A stretch of DNA of 5,801 nucleotides from Methylibium sp031393925. Lineage in GTDB: Bacteria > Pseudomonadota > Gammaproteobacteria > Burkholderiales > Burkholderiaceae_C. Below are positions 1 to 5,656 of the stretch, in pieces. Position 1 is the stretch's first letter; every line of letters begins with the position of its first letter. Below the pieces are notes generated by a model. The model was not told the origin of the DNA. It worked only from the letters and a program-made list of their open reading frames with translations, and did not search any database. The position numbers and the translations under genes were made by a program. The stretch spans positions 1-5,801 of the forward strand of contig NZ_JANMWL010000066.1 of the NCBI RefSeq assembly GCF_031393925.1, written 5' to 3'.

Positions 1-678
1 TGGCAGCAGATGCTCATCGTGCTGGCGGTCGGCTCGCTCGTCCTCGGCAACGTGGCCGCCATCGCGCAGACCAATTTGAAGCGCATGCTGGCCTATTCGG
101 CCATCGGGCAGCTCGGCTTCATGCTGCTCGGCTTCACGCCCACGGTGATCTCGGGCAACACCTTCTCGGCCGCTAACGGCTACGGCTCGGCGATGTTCTA
201 CATCGCCACCTACGTGCTCACCACGCTGGCCACCTTCGGCGTGATGCTGGTGATGGCGCGCCAGGGCTTCGAGGCCGAGGAGATTGCCGACCTGAAAGGC
301 CTTCACCAGCGCAGCCCGCTGCTGGCCGCCGTGATGGGCGTGTGCATGTTCTCGCTGGCCGGCGTGCCGCCCACGATGGGCTTCTACGCCAAGCTTGCGG
401 TGCTGCAGTCGCTGGTGTCGACCAACGTCACCGGCTACATCGTGCTCGCGGTGGCGGCGGTGCTGCTGTCGCTGATCGGCGCTTTTTATTACTTGCGCAT
501 CGTCAAGACCATGTACTTCGACGCGCCCGAGGGCGCCGCGGGCCCGCTGTCCCGCGGGCCCGGTGAAGTGCGCGCACTGCTGGCGCTCAACGGTGCGGCG
601 GTGCTCGCGTTCGGGCTGCTACCGGGCGGCCTGATGAGTGCGTGTGCCGACGCGATCCGCCTCGCGCTGGCAACCTGA
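1..678 (+). CDS. nuoN: NADH-quinone oxidoreductase subunit N, C-terminal part (5' end outside window)
   Basis: The gene is open from the first base and ends at TGA 676-678, giving the last 225 residues of a family usually close to 490. NuoN is one of the three antiporter-like inner-membrane subunits of respiratory complex I. It contributes a proton channel while NADH is oxidised and quinone reduced. Seen here: the QTNLKRMLAYS segment (about nt 67-99), a run of hydrophobic helices, the SLAGVPPTMGF motif ending at nt 384 and a lysine at nt 391-393. The lysine falls where the family has a conserved membrane lysine in a broken helix. An FYYLRIVK motif follows at about nt 484-507, with a short AT-rich codon patch (ttt tat tac ttg). 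The protein ends normally, with no fusion or truncation. nuoN is normally the last nuo gene, which fits the non-nuo genes downstream. The methionine at nt 10 is internal, not the start. Confidence 0.96.
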   Translation, partial: WQQMLIVLAVGSLVLGNVAAIAQTNLKRMLAYSAIGQLGFMLLGFTPTVISGNTFSAANGYGSAMFYIATYVLTTLATFGVMLVMARQGFEAEEIADLKGLHQRSPLLAAVMGVCMFSLAGVPPTMGFYAKLAVLQSLVSTNVTGYIVLAVAAVLLSLIGAFYYLRIVKTMYFDAPEGAAGPLSRGPGEVRALLALNGAAVLAFGLLPGGLMSACADAIRLALAT

Positions 679-693
679 TCGCGAGCGCCTGGC

Positions 694-1014
694 ATGGTGT
701 CGTCAACGGCTGCGGTGTGGCTGGTGCTGCTGTTGTCACTGGTCGCGGCGAACCTGCCCTTCGTCAACGAGCGCGTGTTCGTCGTCGGCCCGCGGCGGGC
801 GAGCAAGTCGCTGGGCTGGCGCCTGCTCGAAGTGCTGGTGCTCGAGGTGCTGGTGCTCGGTGTGGGCCTGTTGCTCGAAGGCCGCATCGGCCGGCGCCAT
901 CCGCAGGGCTGGGAGTTCTACGCCGTGCTGGTCTGCCTGTTCCTGACTTTCGCTTTCCCCGGTTTCGTGTGGCGCTACCTGCGCCGCCATCGCCACAGCG
1001 TGCCGCCGCCATGA
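694..1014 (+). CDS. DUF2818 family small integral membrane protein
   Basis: A 106-residue protein starting 15 bp after the nuoN stop. No strong Shine-Dalgarno sequence precedes the ATG, so translation may depend on ribosomes leaving nuoN. Three hydrophobic stretches are visible: about residues 7-24, 44-62 and 76-94. Polar, basic linkers lie between them (NERVFVVGPRRASKS, then EGRIGRRHPQGWEFY). The ANLPFVNER, HPQGWEFY and FPGFVWRYLRR segments match what I recall of DUF2818, a betaproteobacterial family of this length usually found directly after nuoN. Its biochemical function is not known. The position suggests a link to complex I assembly or membrane energetics, but this is inference from context. 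Residues 46-55 read EVLVL twice, encoded by a near-perfect 15-bp tandem repeat. The stop overlaps the next start (ATGA), indicating translational coupling to the NUDIX gene. Confidence 0.88.
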   Translation: MVSSTAAVWLVLLLSLVAANLPFVNERVFVVGPRRASKSLGWRLLEVLVLEVLVLGVGLLLEGRIGRRHPQGWEFYAVLVCLFLTFAFPGFVWRYLRRHRHSVPPP

Positions 1015-1679
1015 ACCAGCACGACCGTTCGAAGGGCGAATACCGCAGTGCGCAGCATGAAGGTCCCCTGACGTGCACGCCCGGCGAAGACGACCCGCAT
1101 TTGCGCGAGACGCGCATCGCCAGCGCCCAGGTCTACCGCGGCGGCTTTCTCGACGTCAGGCGAGACCTTGCTCGCCTGCCCGACGGCACCGAGGTCTTTC
1201 GCGAGTACGTCGTTCATCCGGGCGCGGTGATGATCGTGCCCTTGCAGGGCGACGGCCGGCTGGTGGTGGAGCGGCAATGGCGCTATCCCTTGGGTCGCGC
1301 CTTCATCGAGTTTCCCGCCGGCAAGCTCGACGCGGGCGAGGGGGGCCTGGCCTGCGCGGTGCGCGAACTGGCCGAGGAAACCGGCTACCGCGCGGCCGAA
1401 TGGGCGCAGGCCGGCCTGCTGCACAACGCCATCGGCTACTCCACCGAAGGCATTCAGATCTGGTTCGCGCGCGGCCTCGTGTTGGGCGAGCGCCGGCTCG
1501 ATGCCGGCGAGTTTCTCGACGTGCTGTCCATGACGCTGGATGAACTGGAGGCGCTGGCCGCGTGCGGCGAACTCACCGACGCCAAGACCCTGATCGGCAT
1601 GCTGTGGATAACGCATTGGCGTGCCGGCCGCTGGGCATTGGATTGGCAGCCCGCGCCACGGGCGCCGGATGCAGCATGA
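1011..1679 (+). CDS. NUDIX hydrolase, ADP-ribose pyrophosphatase type
   Basis: A 222-residue cytoplasmic enzyme. The complete NUDIX box runs from G104 to Y126 and fits G-x5-E-x7-RE-U-x-EE-x-G-U exactly, with metal-binding glutamates E119, E122 and E123. It is preceded by IEFPAGKLD, a stretch typical of the ADP-ribose pyrophosphatase (NudF-like) branch. These enzymes cleave ADP-ribose to AMP and ribose 5-phosphate using Mg2+. Upstream the REYVVHPGAVMIVPL strand region (about residues 64-78) and RQWRYPLGR (89-96) also fit that branch. The start chosen is the ATG overlapping the DUF2818 stop (ATGA). The only later in-frame Met (residue 73) lies inside the conserved fold. The first 25-30 residues are polar and look like a non-conserved extension. 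The link to complex I through NAD/ADP-ribose turnover is plausible but only inferred. ADP-ribose as substrate is likely; another nucleoside diphosphate derivative cannot be ruled out. Confidence 0.93.
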   Translation: MNQHDRSKGEYRSAQHEGPLTCTPGEDDPHLRETRIASAQVYRGGFLDVRRDLARLPDGTEVFREYVVHPGAVMIVPLQGDGRLVVERQWRYPLGRAFIEFPAGKLDAGEGGLACAVRELAEETGYRAAEWAQAGLLHNAIGYSTEGIQIWFARGLVLGERRLDAGEFLDVLSMTLDELEALAACGELTDAKTLIGMLWITHWRAGRWALDWQPAPRAPDAA

Positions 1680-1691
1680 TCGGGCACTGAT

Positions 1692-2156
1692 ATGAAAGTC
1701 CTCGACCTGCAATGCGAACTGGGCCACGGCTTCGAGGGCTGGTTCGGCTCCGAAGACGATTACCGCTCGCAGTGCGAGCGTGGCCTCGTCGAGTGCCCGC
1801 TGTGTGCCAGCAGCCAGGTGAGCCGCTTGCCGAGCGCGCCGCGGCTCAATCTGTCGGCGTCCCGCGAGGGGTTCGCGGTCAAGCCGAACCGATCGGCCGC
1901 ACTGGCCACGCCGAACACGCCCGAAAAGCGGAGCGTCGAAGCCATGTGGCTGAGCGCCATGCGCCATCTGCTGGCGCAGACCGAAGACGTCGGCGACCGC
2001 TTTGCCGACGAGGCGCGTCGCATCCACTACGGCGAGGTGCCGCAGCGCGCCATCCGCGGCCAGGCCAGCGGTGAGCAGGCCGAGGCGCTGCGCGACGAGG
2101 GCATCGAGGTGCAATCGCTGCCCGTGCCCGAGTCGCTCAAGGGGCCGCTGCAGTAG
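1692..2156 (+). CDS. DUF1178 family protein with zinc-ribbon-like N-terminus
   Basis: A 154-residue soluble protein starting 12 bp after the NUDIX stop, last gene of the nuoN-end unit. The N-terminus carries a likely metal-binding arrangement: C8, H12, C28 and a CPLC knuckle with C35 and C38. The MKVLDLQCELGHGFEGWF opening and the CPLCASSQVSRLPSAP segment (35-50) match what I recall of DUF1178. A variable linker follows (about 55-80), then a helical C-terminal half (about 82-115) with EAMWLSAMRHL and a HYGEVPQRAIRG stretch (112-123), also family-typical. The length is normal. The biochemical role of DUF1178 is not established. The cysteine pattern suggests zinc binding, possibly structural. 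The 3' end runs convergently into the reading frame of the vapC remnant, which overlaps the last 20 bp on the other strand. Confidence 0.9.
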   Translation: MKVLDLQCELGHGFEGWFGSEDDYRSQCERGLVECPLCASSQVSRLPSAPRLNLSASREGFAVKPNRSAALATPNTPEKRSVEAMWLSAMRHLLAQTEDVGDRFADEARRIHYGEVPQRAIRGQASGEQAEALRDEGIEVQSLPVPESLKGPLQ

Positions 2157-2339
2157 CCCATCGGCGGGGCGCCGTGGACTCGACGCCGAGCCTCGGCTCA
2201 AGGGGGTCTCGCAGCTGCAGGAAAGTGAGCTTGCGCAAGTCCTTGTCGTGCGTGTAGAGCGTCTTGATGCGGTGCTGTCTCAGCGGCGCGGCGCGGCGAG
2301 GTGGGCGTCGGGCACCAGATTACCGCGTGCAGGCACATT
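2137..2339 (-). pseudogene. Remnant of a VapC-type PIN-domain toxin, C-terminal part only, frameshifted
   Basis: Read on the minus strand from about 2339, the sequence encodes VPARGNLVPDAHLAAP. It then hits a TGA at 2282-2280. A second frame starting at 2283 continues LRQHRIKTLYTHDKDLRK, then LTFLQLRDPL and about 20 more residues to TGA at 2139-2137. Together these match the C-terminal third of type II VapC toxins: GNLVxDAHLAA, a (Y/S)xxDxDF-like segment with acidic catalytic residues, and a closing DPL. VapC proteins are Mg2+-dependent ribonucleases of about 130-145 residues. Here the first two thirds, including the N-terminal catalytic aspartate, and any vapB antitoxin are missing, so the remnant cannot be active. 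The frameshift lies at the 5-bp repeat 2284-2298. With two repeat copies instead of three, the frame reads HLAAPLRQHRIKTLYTHD without a break. Recognition is by eye from family motifs. The exact upstream limit is uncertain and could reach 2360. Confidence 0.72.
2284..2298. repeat. Three tandem copies of the 5-mer CGGCG inside the vapC remnant
   Basis: Positions 2284-2288, 2289-2293 and 2294-2298 are identical (CGGCG on +, CGCCG on -). The array sits exactly where the reading frame of the PIN-domain remnant breaks. One copy fewer restores a family-like reading, so the third copy is the probable frameshifting insertion, arising by replication slippage. Confidence 0.75.
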
Positions 2340-2360
2340 GCACGCGTCGACGCGCCCTCG

Positions 2361-3770
2361 CTACAACAGTCGCCCAGGATTCATCAGCCCCTGCGGATCG
2401 AGCGCCTGCTTGATGGCGCGCATGAGCGACAGCGCCACCGGCGATTTGCGGCGCGTGAGTTCGTCGCGCTTCAAGGCGCCGATGCCGTGCTCGGCCGAGA
2501 TCGAGCCGCCGTGGGCCTGCACGGCGTCGTAGACCAGCGCGTTGACGGCCGCTTCGTACTCGCCGAGAAACGACGCCGCATCGACGCCCACCGGCGCCTG
2601 CACGTTGTAGTGCAGGTTGCCGTCGCCCAGGTGGCCGAAGTCGACCAGCCGCACGCCGGGAAATCGCCGCACGAGCACGGCGTCGGTGTGCGCCACGAAG
2701 CCGGCGATGCGCGACACCGGCAGCGCGATGTCGTGCTTGATGTTCGGGCCCTCTTGACCTTGCGCGAGCGGAATGCTTTCGCGCAGGTGCCAGAGCTGAT
2801 GCGACTGTTGCAGGCTCTCGGCCACCACCGCGTTGGTGATCTTGCCACCCTCGAGCGCGGCCGCGAGCAGGCCTTCAAGCAGCGCGCGCGCATGCGCCGG
2901 GCTCTCGGCGTCCGACTGCTCCAGCAGCACCGTCCACGGACTCGCACCCAGCGGTTGCGCCAAGGCGGGGAAATGCCGCGCGACCAGCGCCAGCGACAGC
3001 GCGTTCATCACCTCGAAGGCGGTGAGGCCGGCGCTCAAGCGAGCCTGCGCCAGGCCGAGCAGGGCGACGCAGTCCTCCAGCGAGGCGCAGGCGGCCAGCG
3101 CGGTGCCGCGCGCGGCCGGCTGCGGATGCAGCTTCAAGGTGGCGGCGGTGATGACGCCCAAGGTGCCCTCGCTGCCGATGTAGAGGTCGCGCAGGTCGTA
3201 GCCGGTGTTGTCCTTGCGCAGCCCGGCCAGGCCCTCCCAGATGTCGCCCGCCGGCGTGACGACTTCCAGGCCCAGGCACAACTCGCGCGCAGTGCCGTAG
3301 CGCAGTACCTGCGTGCCACCGGCGTTGGTGGCCAGGTTGCCGCCGATCGTGCAGCTGCCTTCGGCGGCCAGGCTCAAGGCAAACAGCAGGCCTCGAGCCG
3401 CGGCTGCGTGCTGCACGCTGTGCAGCACGCAGCCGGCTTCGACCGTCATGGTGAGGTTGGCCGCATCGATCGCGCGCACGCGATTCAGGCGTGCCAGGCT
3501 CAGCAACACCTGGGTGCCGCTCGCGTCGGGCACGCCACCGCCCACCAGGCCGGTGTTGCCGCCCTGCGGTACCACGGCGGTGCCCTGCGCAGCGCAGGCG
3601 CGCACCACCGCGGCCACCTCGGCGGTGCTGCCCGGCCGCACCACGGCCAGCGCGCGACCGCGGTAACGCTTGCGCCAGTCGAGTTCCCACGCGCAAAGGT
3701 CACCCTCGGTCAACACGTAGGCCGTGCCGACCTCACCGCGCAAGGTTTCGAGCAGCGCGCCCGCGTTCAT
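2361..3770 (-). CDS. FAD-binding oxidase/dehydrogenase, GlcD / D-2-hydroxyglutarate dehydrogenase-like
   Basis: A 469-residue flavoprotein of the VAO/PCMH superfamily. The N-terminal FAD-binding domain shows PQGGNTGLVGGG (68-79), GNLATNAGG (144-152), KDNTGYDLRDLYIGSEGTLG (186-205) and VITAATLKLHPQP. The C-terminal FAD-linked oxidase domain carries FGHLGDGNLHYN (378-389), with H380 and H387, and SAEHGIG (425-431), with E427 and H428. These are the family's metal and 2-hydroxyacid-binding residues. The protein ends in the usual NPGRLL. Such enzymes oxidise D-2-hydroxyacids (glycolate, D-lactate, D-2-hydroxyglutarate) to 2-oxoacids and pass electrons to an acceptor such as ETF, quinone or cytochrome. 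The exact substrate cannot be told from sequence. Length and the single-polypeptide arrangement without GlcE/GlcF neighbours favour a D2HGDH-like enzyme. The ATG at 3770 overlaps the DUF2069 stop (ATGA). Extending further upstream would only read DUF2069 out of frame. No signal peptide is seen. Confidence 0.93.
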   Translation of the reverse strand: MNAGALLETLRGEVGTAYVLTEGDLCAWELDWRKRYRGRALAVVRPGSTAEVAAVVRACAAQGTAVVPQGGNTGLVGGGVPDASGTQVLLSLARLNRVRAIDAANLTMTVEAGCVLHSVQHAAAARGLLFALSLAAEGSCTIGGNLATNAGGTQVLRYGTARELCLGLEVVTPAGDIWEGLAGLRKDNTGYDLRDLYIGSEGTLGVITAATLKLHPQPAARGTALAACASLEDCVALLGLAQARLSAGLTAFEVMNALSLALVARHFPALAQPLGASPWTVLLEQSDAESPAHARALLEGLLAAALEGGKITNAVVAESLQQSHQLWHLRESIPLAQGQEGPNIKHDIALPVSRIAGFVAHTDAVLVRRFPGVRLVDFGHLGDGNLHYNVQAPVGVDAASFLGEYEAAVNALVYDAVQAHGGSISAEHGIGALKRDELTRRKSPVALSLMRAIKQALDPQGLMNPGRLL

Positions 3771-4132
3771 GCAGGATGGACAGCGCCGCGCAGCCGCCAG
3801 CGCACATGCAGTGCGCAGGCCGCGAACAGCAGCAGACACAGCACCACTTCGATGCCTGCCAGCACCGCACTCAGGCCCCGGTCGCTGGTGGCACGCACCA
3901 CGCCTTCGGTGAAATACAGCCATACCAGCAGGCTCACCCAGCGGTAGGTGTAGAGCCGGCGCTTGAGCAAGCCGACCAGCGGGAAAGCCAGCGGCAGCAC
4001 CTTGAACGCGAGCAGGCCGCTGCCCGTCGGCGCCAGCCTAAGCTCCCAGGCGAGGCCGAGCACGATGAGTCCCAGCAGGCTTGCCACCGCCACCGCGCGC
4101 GTGCGCTCCACTGCGATCATGCTGCTGTTCAT
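3767..4132 (-). CDS. DUF2069 family small inner-membrane protein
   Basis: A 121-residue protein from ATG 4132 to TGA 3769-3767. Four hydrophobic segments are visible: about residues 14-29, 38-54, 62-76 and 86-105. Between them lie RRLYTYRWVSLLVWLYFTEG and VRATSDRGLSA. The YTY-W-SLL-LYFTEG-VRA-SDRG pattern is what I recognise as DUF2069, a proteobacterial membrane family of about this length and unknown function. The start is uncertain: in-frame ATGs also lie at 4144, 4141 and 4120. I prefer 4132 because it gives a short basic N-terminus before the first helix without overlapping the divergent yihY start region. None has a clear Shine-Dalgarno sequence. Its stop overlaps the start of the FAD-linked oxidase, so the two are probably translated together. 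A functional partnership (for example a membrane anchor or electron-transfer environment) is only conjecture. Confidence 0.87.
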   Translation of the reverse strand: MNSSMIAVERTRAVAVASLLGLIVLGLAWELRLAPTGSGLLAFKVLPLAFPLVGLLKRRLYTYRWVSLLVWLYFTEGVVRATSDRGLSAVLAGIEVVLCLLLFAACALHVRWRLRGAVHPA

Positions 4133-4151
4133 GGCTGGCATCATAGTCAGC

Positions 4152-5390
4152 ATGACCGTGACCGACGCCTTGAAGGCGAGCTGGCGTGAACGCCTTGCCG
4201 AACTCATCCGCACGCTGCAGACCTGGCCCTGGCTCGACACCGCCAAGACGCTGCGCGAGCGATTTCGCGACGACCGCCTGGGCCTCACCGCCAGCAGCCT
4301 GACCTTCACCACCACGATTGCGCTGGTGCCGCTCGCGACGGTGACCTTGGCGGTGTTCAGCGCCTTTCCGATGTTTGCGCAGTTCCAGGGCGCGCTCGAA
4401 AAGTACTTCATCCAGAGCCTGGTGCCCGACGGCATCGCCAAGCCGGTGCTGGGTGCGCTCACGCAGTTTGCGGCCAAGGCCAACCGCCTCGGCGTGGTGG
4501 GGCTGGTGGTGCTGCTGGCCACGGCGATCGCGCTGATGCTCACCATCGACCGCACGCTCAACGCGATCTGGCGCGTGCGCAAGCCGCGCTCGCTCGGCCA
4601 GCGGGTGCTGGTCTATTGGGCCGCCGCGACGCTCGGGCCGCTGGTGCTCGGCGTGAGCCTGTCGCTCACCTCGTACGCGATATCGGGCTCACGCGGGCTG
4701 GTGGGCGTGCTGCCGGGCGGCCTGACGGTCTTGCTCAACGTGCTGCAGTTCGCGCTGCTCGCCGCGGCGATGGCGGGCCTGTTCCATTACGTGCCCAACA
4801 CCGAGGTGCGCTGGCGCCATGCCCTGGCCGGCGGCGTGTTCGTGTCGGCCGGCTTCGAGCTGGCCAAGAAGGGCCTGGCCTGGTACTTGGTTTCGGTGCC
4901 GAGCTATTCCACCGTCTACGGCGCCTTTGCCACCGTGCCGATCTTCCTCGTGTGGCTCTACCTCGGCTGGGTCATCGTGCTGCTCGGCGCGGTGATCGCG
5001 GCCTATGCGCCCAGCTTGTCGATGCATGTGGTGCGGCGTGCATCGACACCCGGCCATCGCTTCGAGCTGGTGCTGCTGCTGCTGCGTGAGCTGGCGCAGG
5101 CGCGCACGCTGAGCCATCACGGTCACAGCGCCGCGACGCTGGCCGACACCCTGCGCACCGACCCGCTGCAAGTCGAGCCGCTGTTAGAGACGCTGGTGGA
5201 GATCGACTGGGTGGGCCGGCTCGACGAAGAAGAGAGCCACAAGCGCTACGTGCTGCTGTGCGACCCGCACACCACACCGGCCCAGCCGCTGCTCGCGGCC
5301 GTGCTGCTCGATCCGCGGCCGTCGGTGCGCGGCTTCTGGCAGCGGGCGCGGTTTGGTGAGATGACGCTGCAGGAGCTGATCGCGGCGTAG
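4152..5390 (+). CDS. yihY: YihY/BrkB family inner-membrane protein (once misnamed ribonuclease BN)
   Basis: A 412-residue polytopic membrane protein. Hydrophobic segments lie at about residues 50-72, 112-133, 152-175, 190-213, 222-237 and 258-286, the six-helix core of the family. Recognisable stretches are GLTASSLTFTTTIALVPL (44-61), IDRTLNAIWRVRKPRS (132-147), FHYVPNTEVRWRHALAGG (211-228) and SYSTVYGAFATVPIFLVWLY (251-270). A soluble tail of about 120 residues follows (about 293-412), common in betaproteobacterial members. It is rich in helices and ends with EMTLQELIAA. The family was once called RNase BN from an E. coli misassignment, and its true function is unsettled. The ATG at 4152 is chosen because upstream in-frame sequence is antisense to DUF2069 and not family-like. 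There is no strong ribosome-binding site. Codon 345 is TTA, rare in such GC-rich DNA. Confidence 0.93.
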   Translation: MTVTDALKASWRERLAELIRTLQTWPWLDTAKTLRERFRDDRLGLTASSLTFTTTIALVPLATVTLAVFSAFPMFAQFQGALEKYFIQSLVPDGIAKPVLGALTQFAAKANRLGVVGLVVLLATAIALMLTIDRTLNAIWRVRKPRSLGQRVLVYWAAATLGPLVLGVSLSLTSYAISGSRGLVGVLPGGLTVLLNVLQFALLAAAMAGLFHYVPNTEVRWRHALAGGVFVSAGFELAKKGLAWYLVSVPSYSTVYGAFATVPIFLVWLYLGWVIVLLGAVIAAYAPSLSMHVVRRASTPGHRFELVLLLLRELAQARTLSHHGHSAATLADTLRTDPLQVEPLLETLVEIDWVGRLDEEESHKRYVLLCDPHTTPAQPLLAAVLLDPRPSVRGFWQRARFGEMTLQELIAA

Positions 5391-5478
5391 CTGCCGGGGA
5401 GCCGTCCTGCGGGGGCAGTACGGAATCGATGTCAGTCGAACAAGACCCGCCACGAGCCCGAGCACCGCAAGGCAGTCG

Positions 5479-5511
5479 CAGCGCAGCCGAGATCGCCTCG
5501 ATGAAGCGCTG
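5479..5511. repeat. Nested hairpin, 6-bp outer and 4-bp inner stem
   Basis: CAGCGC (5479-5484) pairs with GCGCTG (5506-5511). Inside, CGAG (5488-5491) pairs with CTCG (5497-5500) around the 5-nt loop ATCGC, with a 3 x 5 nt internal loop. The pairing is perfect, but in DNA this GC-rich a stem of this size can arise by chance. A role is not known. Confidence 0.4.
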
Positions 5512-5560
5512 ACGCCTGCCCGGACGCAACGTTGCCGCGCCCTACTGAGCCCTTGCCCTT

Positions 5561-5591
5561 GTCGGCAACCCGAACGCCGAACATTGCCGAC
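5561..5591. repeat. Perfect 8-bp inverted repeat in the convergent spacer
   Basis: GTCGGCAA (5561-5568) and TTGCCGAC (5584-5591) are exact reverse complements around a 15-nt spacer. Two further T-G wobble pairs are possible outside. It lies 66 bp upstream (in + coordinates) of the hydrolase stop, between convergent genes, so it could act in termination on either strand. No T-run follows on either side, so I do not call it an intrinsic terminator. GTTGCCG at 5531-5537 can pair with CGGCAAC (5563-5569) instead. Confidence 0.5.
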
Positions 5592-5656
5592 GGCCCGCTT
5601 GCAGGCTGCCTCTCCTCTCTCCTAATCGATTGAAACGAACCCGTATCAAGGCCGGC

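Larger units (their letters stand above)
5391..5656. other. Convergent intergenic spacer without supported gene, rich in inverted repeats
   Basis: This 266-bp spacer lies between the ends of yihY (+) and the hydrolase (-). I find no convincing protein in any frame. The longest candidates are a 27-codon frame at 5429-5512 (+) and a 50-codon frame at 5432-5584 (-), both without recognisable motifs or well-placed ribosome-binding sites. It holds a nested hairpin at 5479-5511 and competing inverted repeats between 5531 and 5591. A pyrimidine-only run lies at 5609-5622. Transcription termination of both flanking genes probably takes place here, but there is no hairpin followed by a T-run. Confidence 0.6.

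Noticed and set aside
642..1010. Upstream in-frame extension of the NUDIX protein to position 642
   Set aside because: The added residues overlap nuoN and DUF2818 in another frame and are not family-like. The ATGA start at 1011 gives a normal NUDIX length.
2185..2197. GCCGA/TCGGC small palindrome in the DUF1178-oxidase spacer as a terminator
   Set aside because: It has a 5-bp stem with a 3-nt loop and no T-run. It lies within the former coding sequence of the toxin remnant, so it is more simply explained as codons.
975..2201. Minus-strand open frame (408 codons) opposite the NUDIX and DUF1178 genes
   Set aside because: It lies opposite two well-supported genes, shows no recognisable motif and has the composition of an antisense shadow.
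2301..3947. Long plus-strand open frame (548 codons) opposite the FAD-linked oxidase
   Set aside because: It is antisense to a clearly recognised enzyme, has a biased Arg/Gln/Ala/His composition and shows no domain. It follows from the lack of stop codons in GC-rich DNA.
5432..5584. 50-codon minus-strand open frame with a purine-rich tract (5622-5609) upstream
   Set aside because: The GGAGAG-type tract is about 25 bases or more from the ATG, too far for a ribosome-binding site, and the peptide has no recognisable motif.
5621..5649. Minus-strand promoter candidate: TTGATA (5649-5644) with 17-bp spacing to ATTAGG
   Set aside because: The -35 is good but the -10 matches the consensus at only two of six positions, and no supported gene starts downstream.
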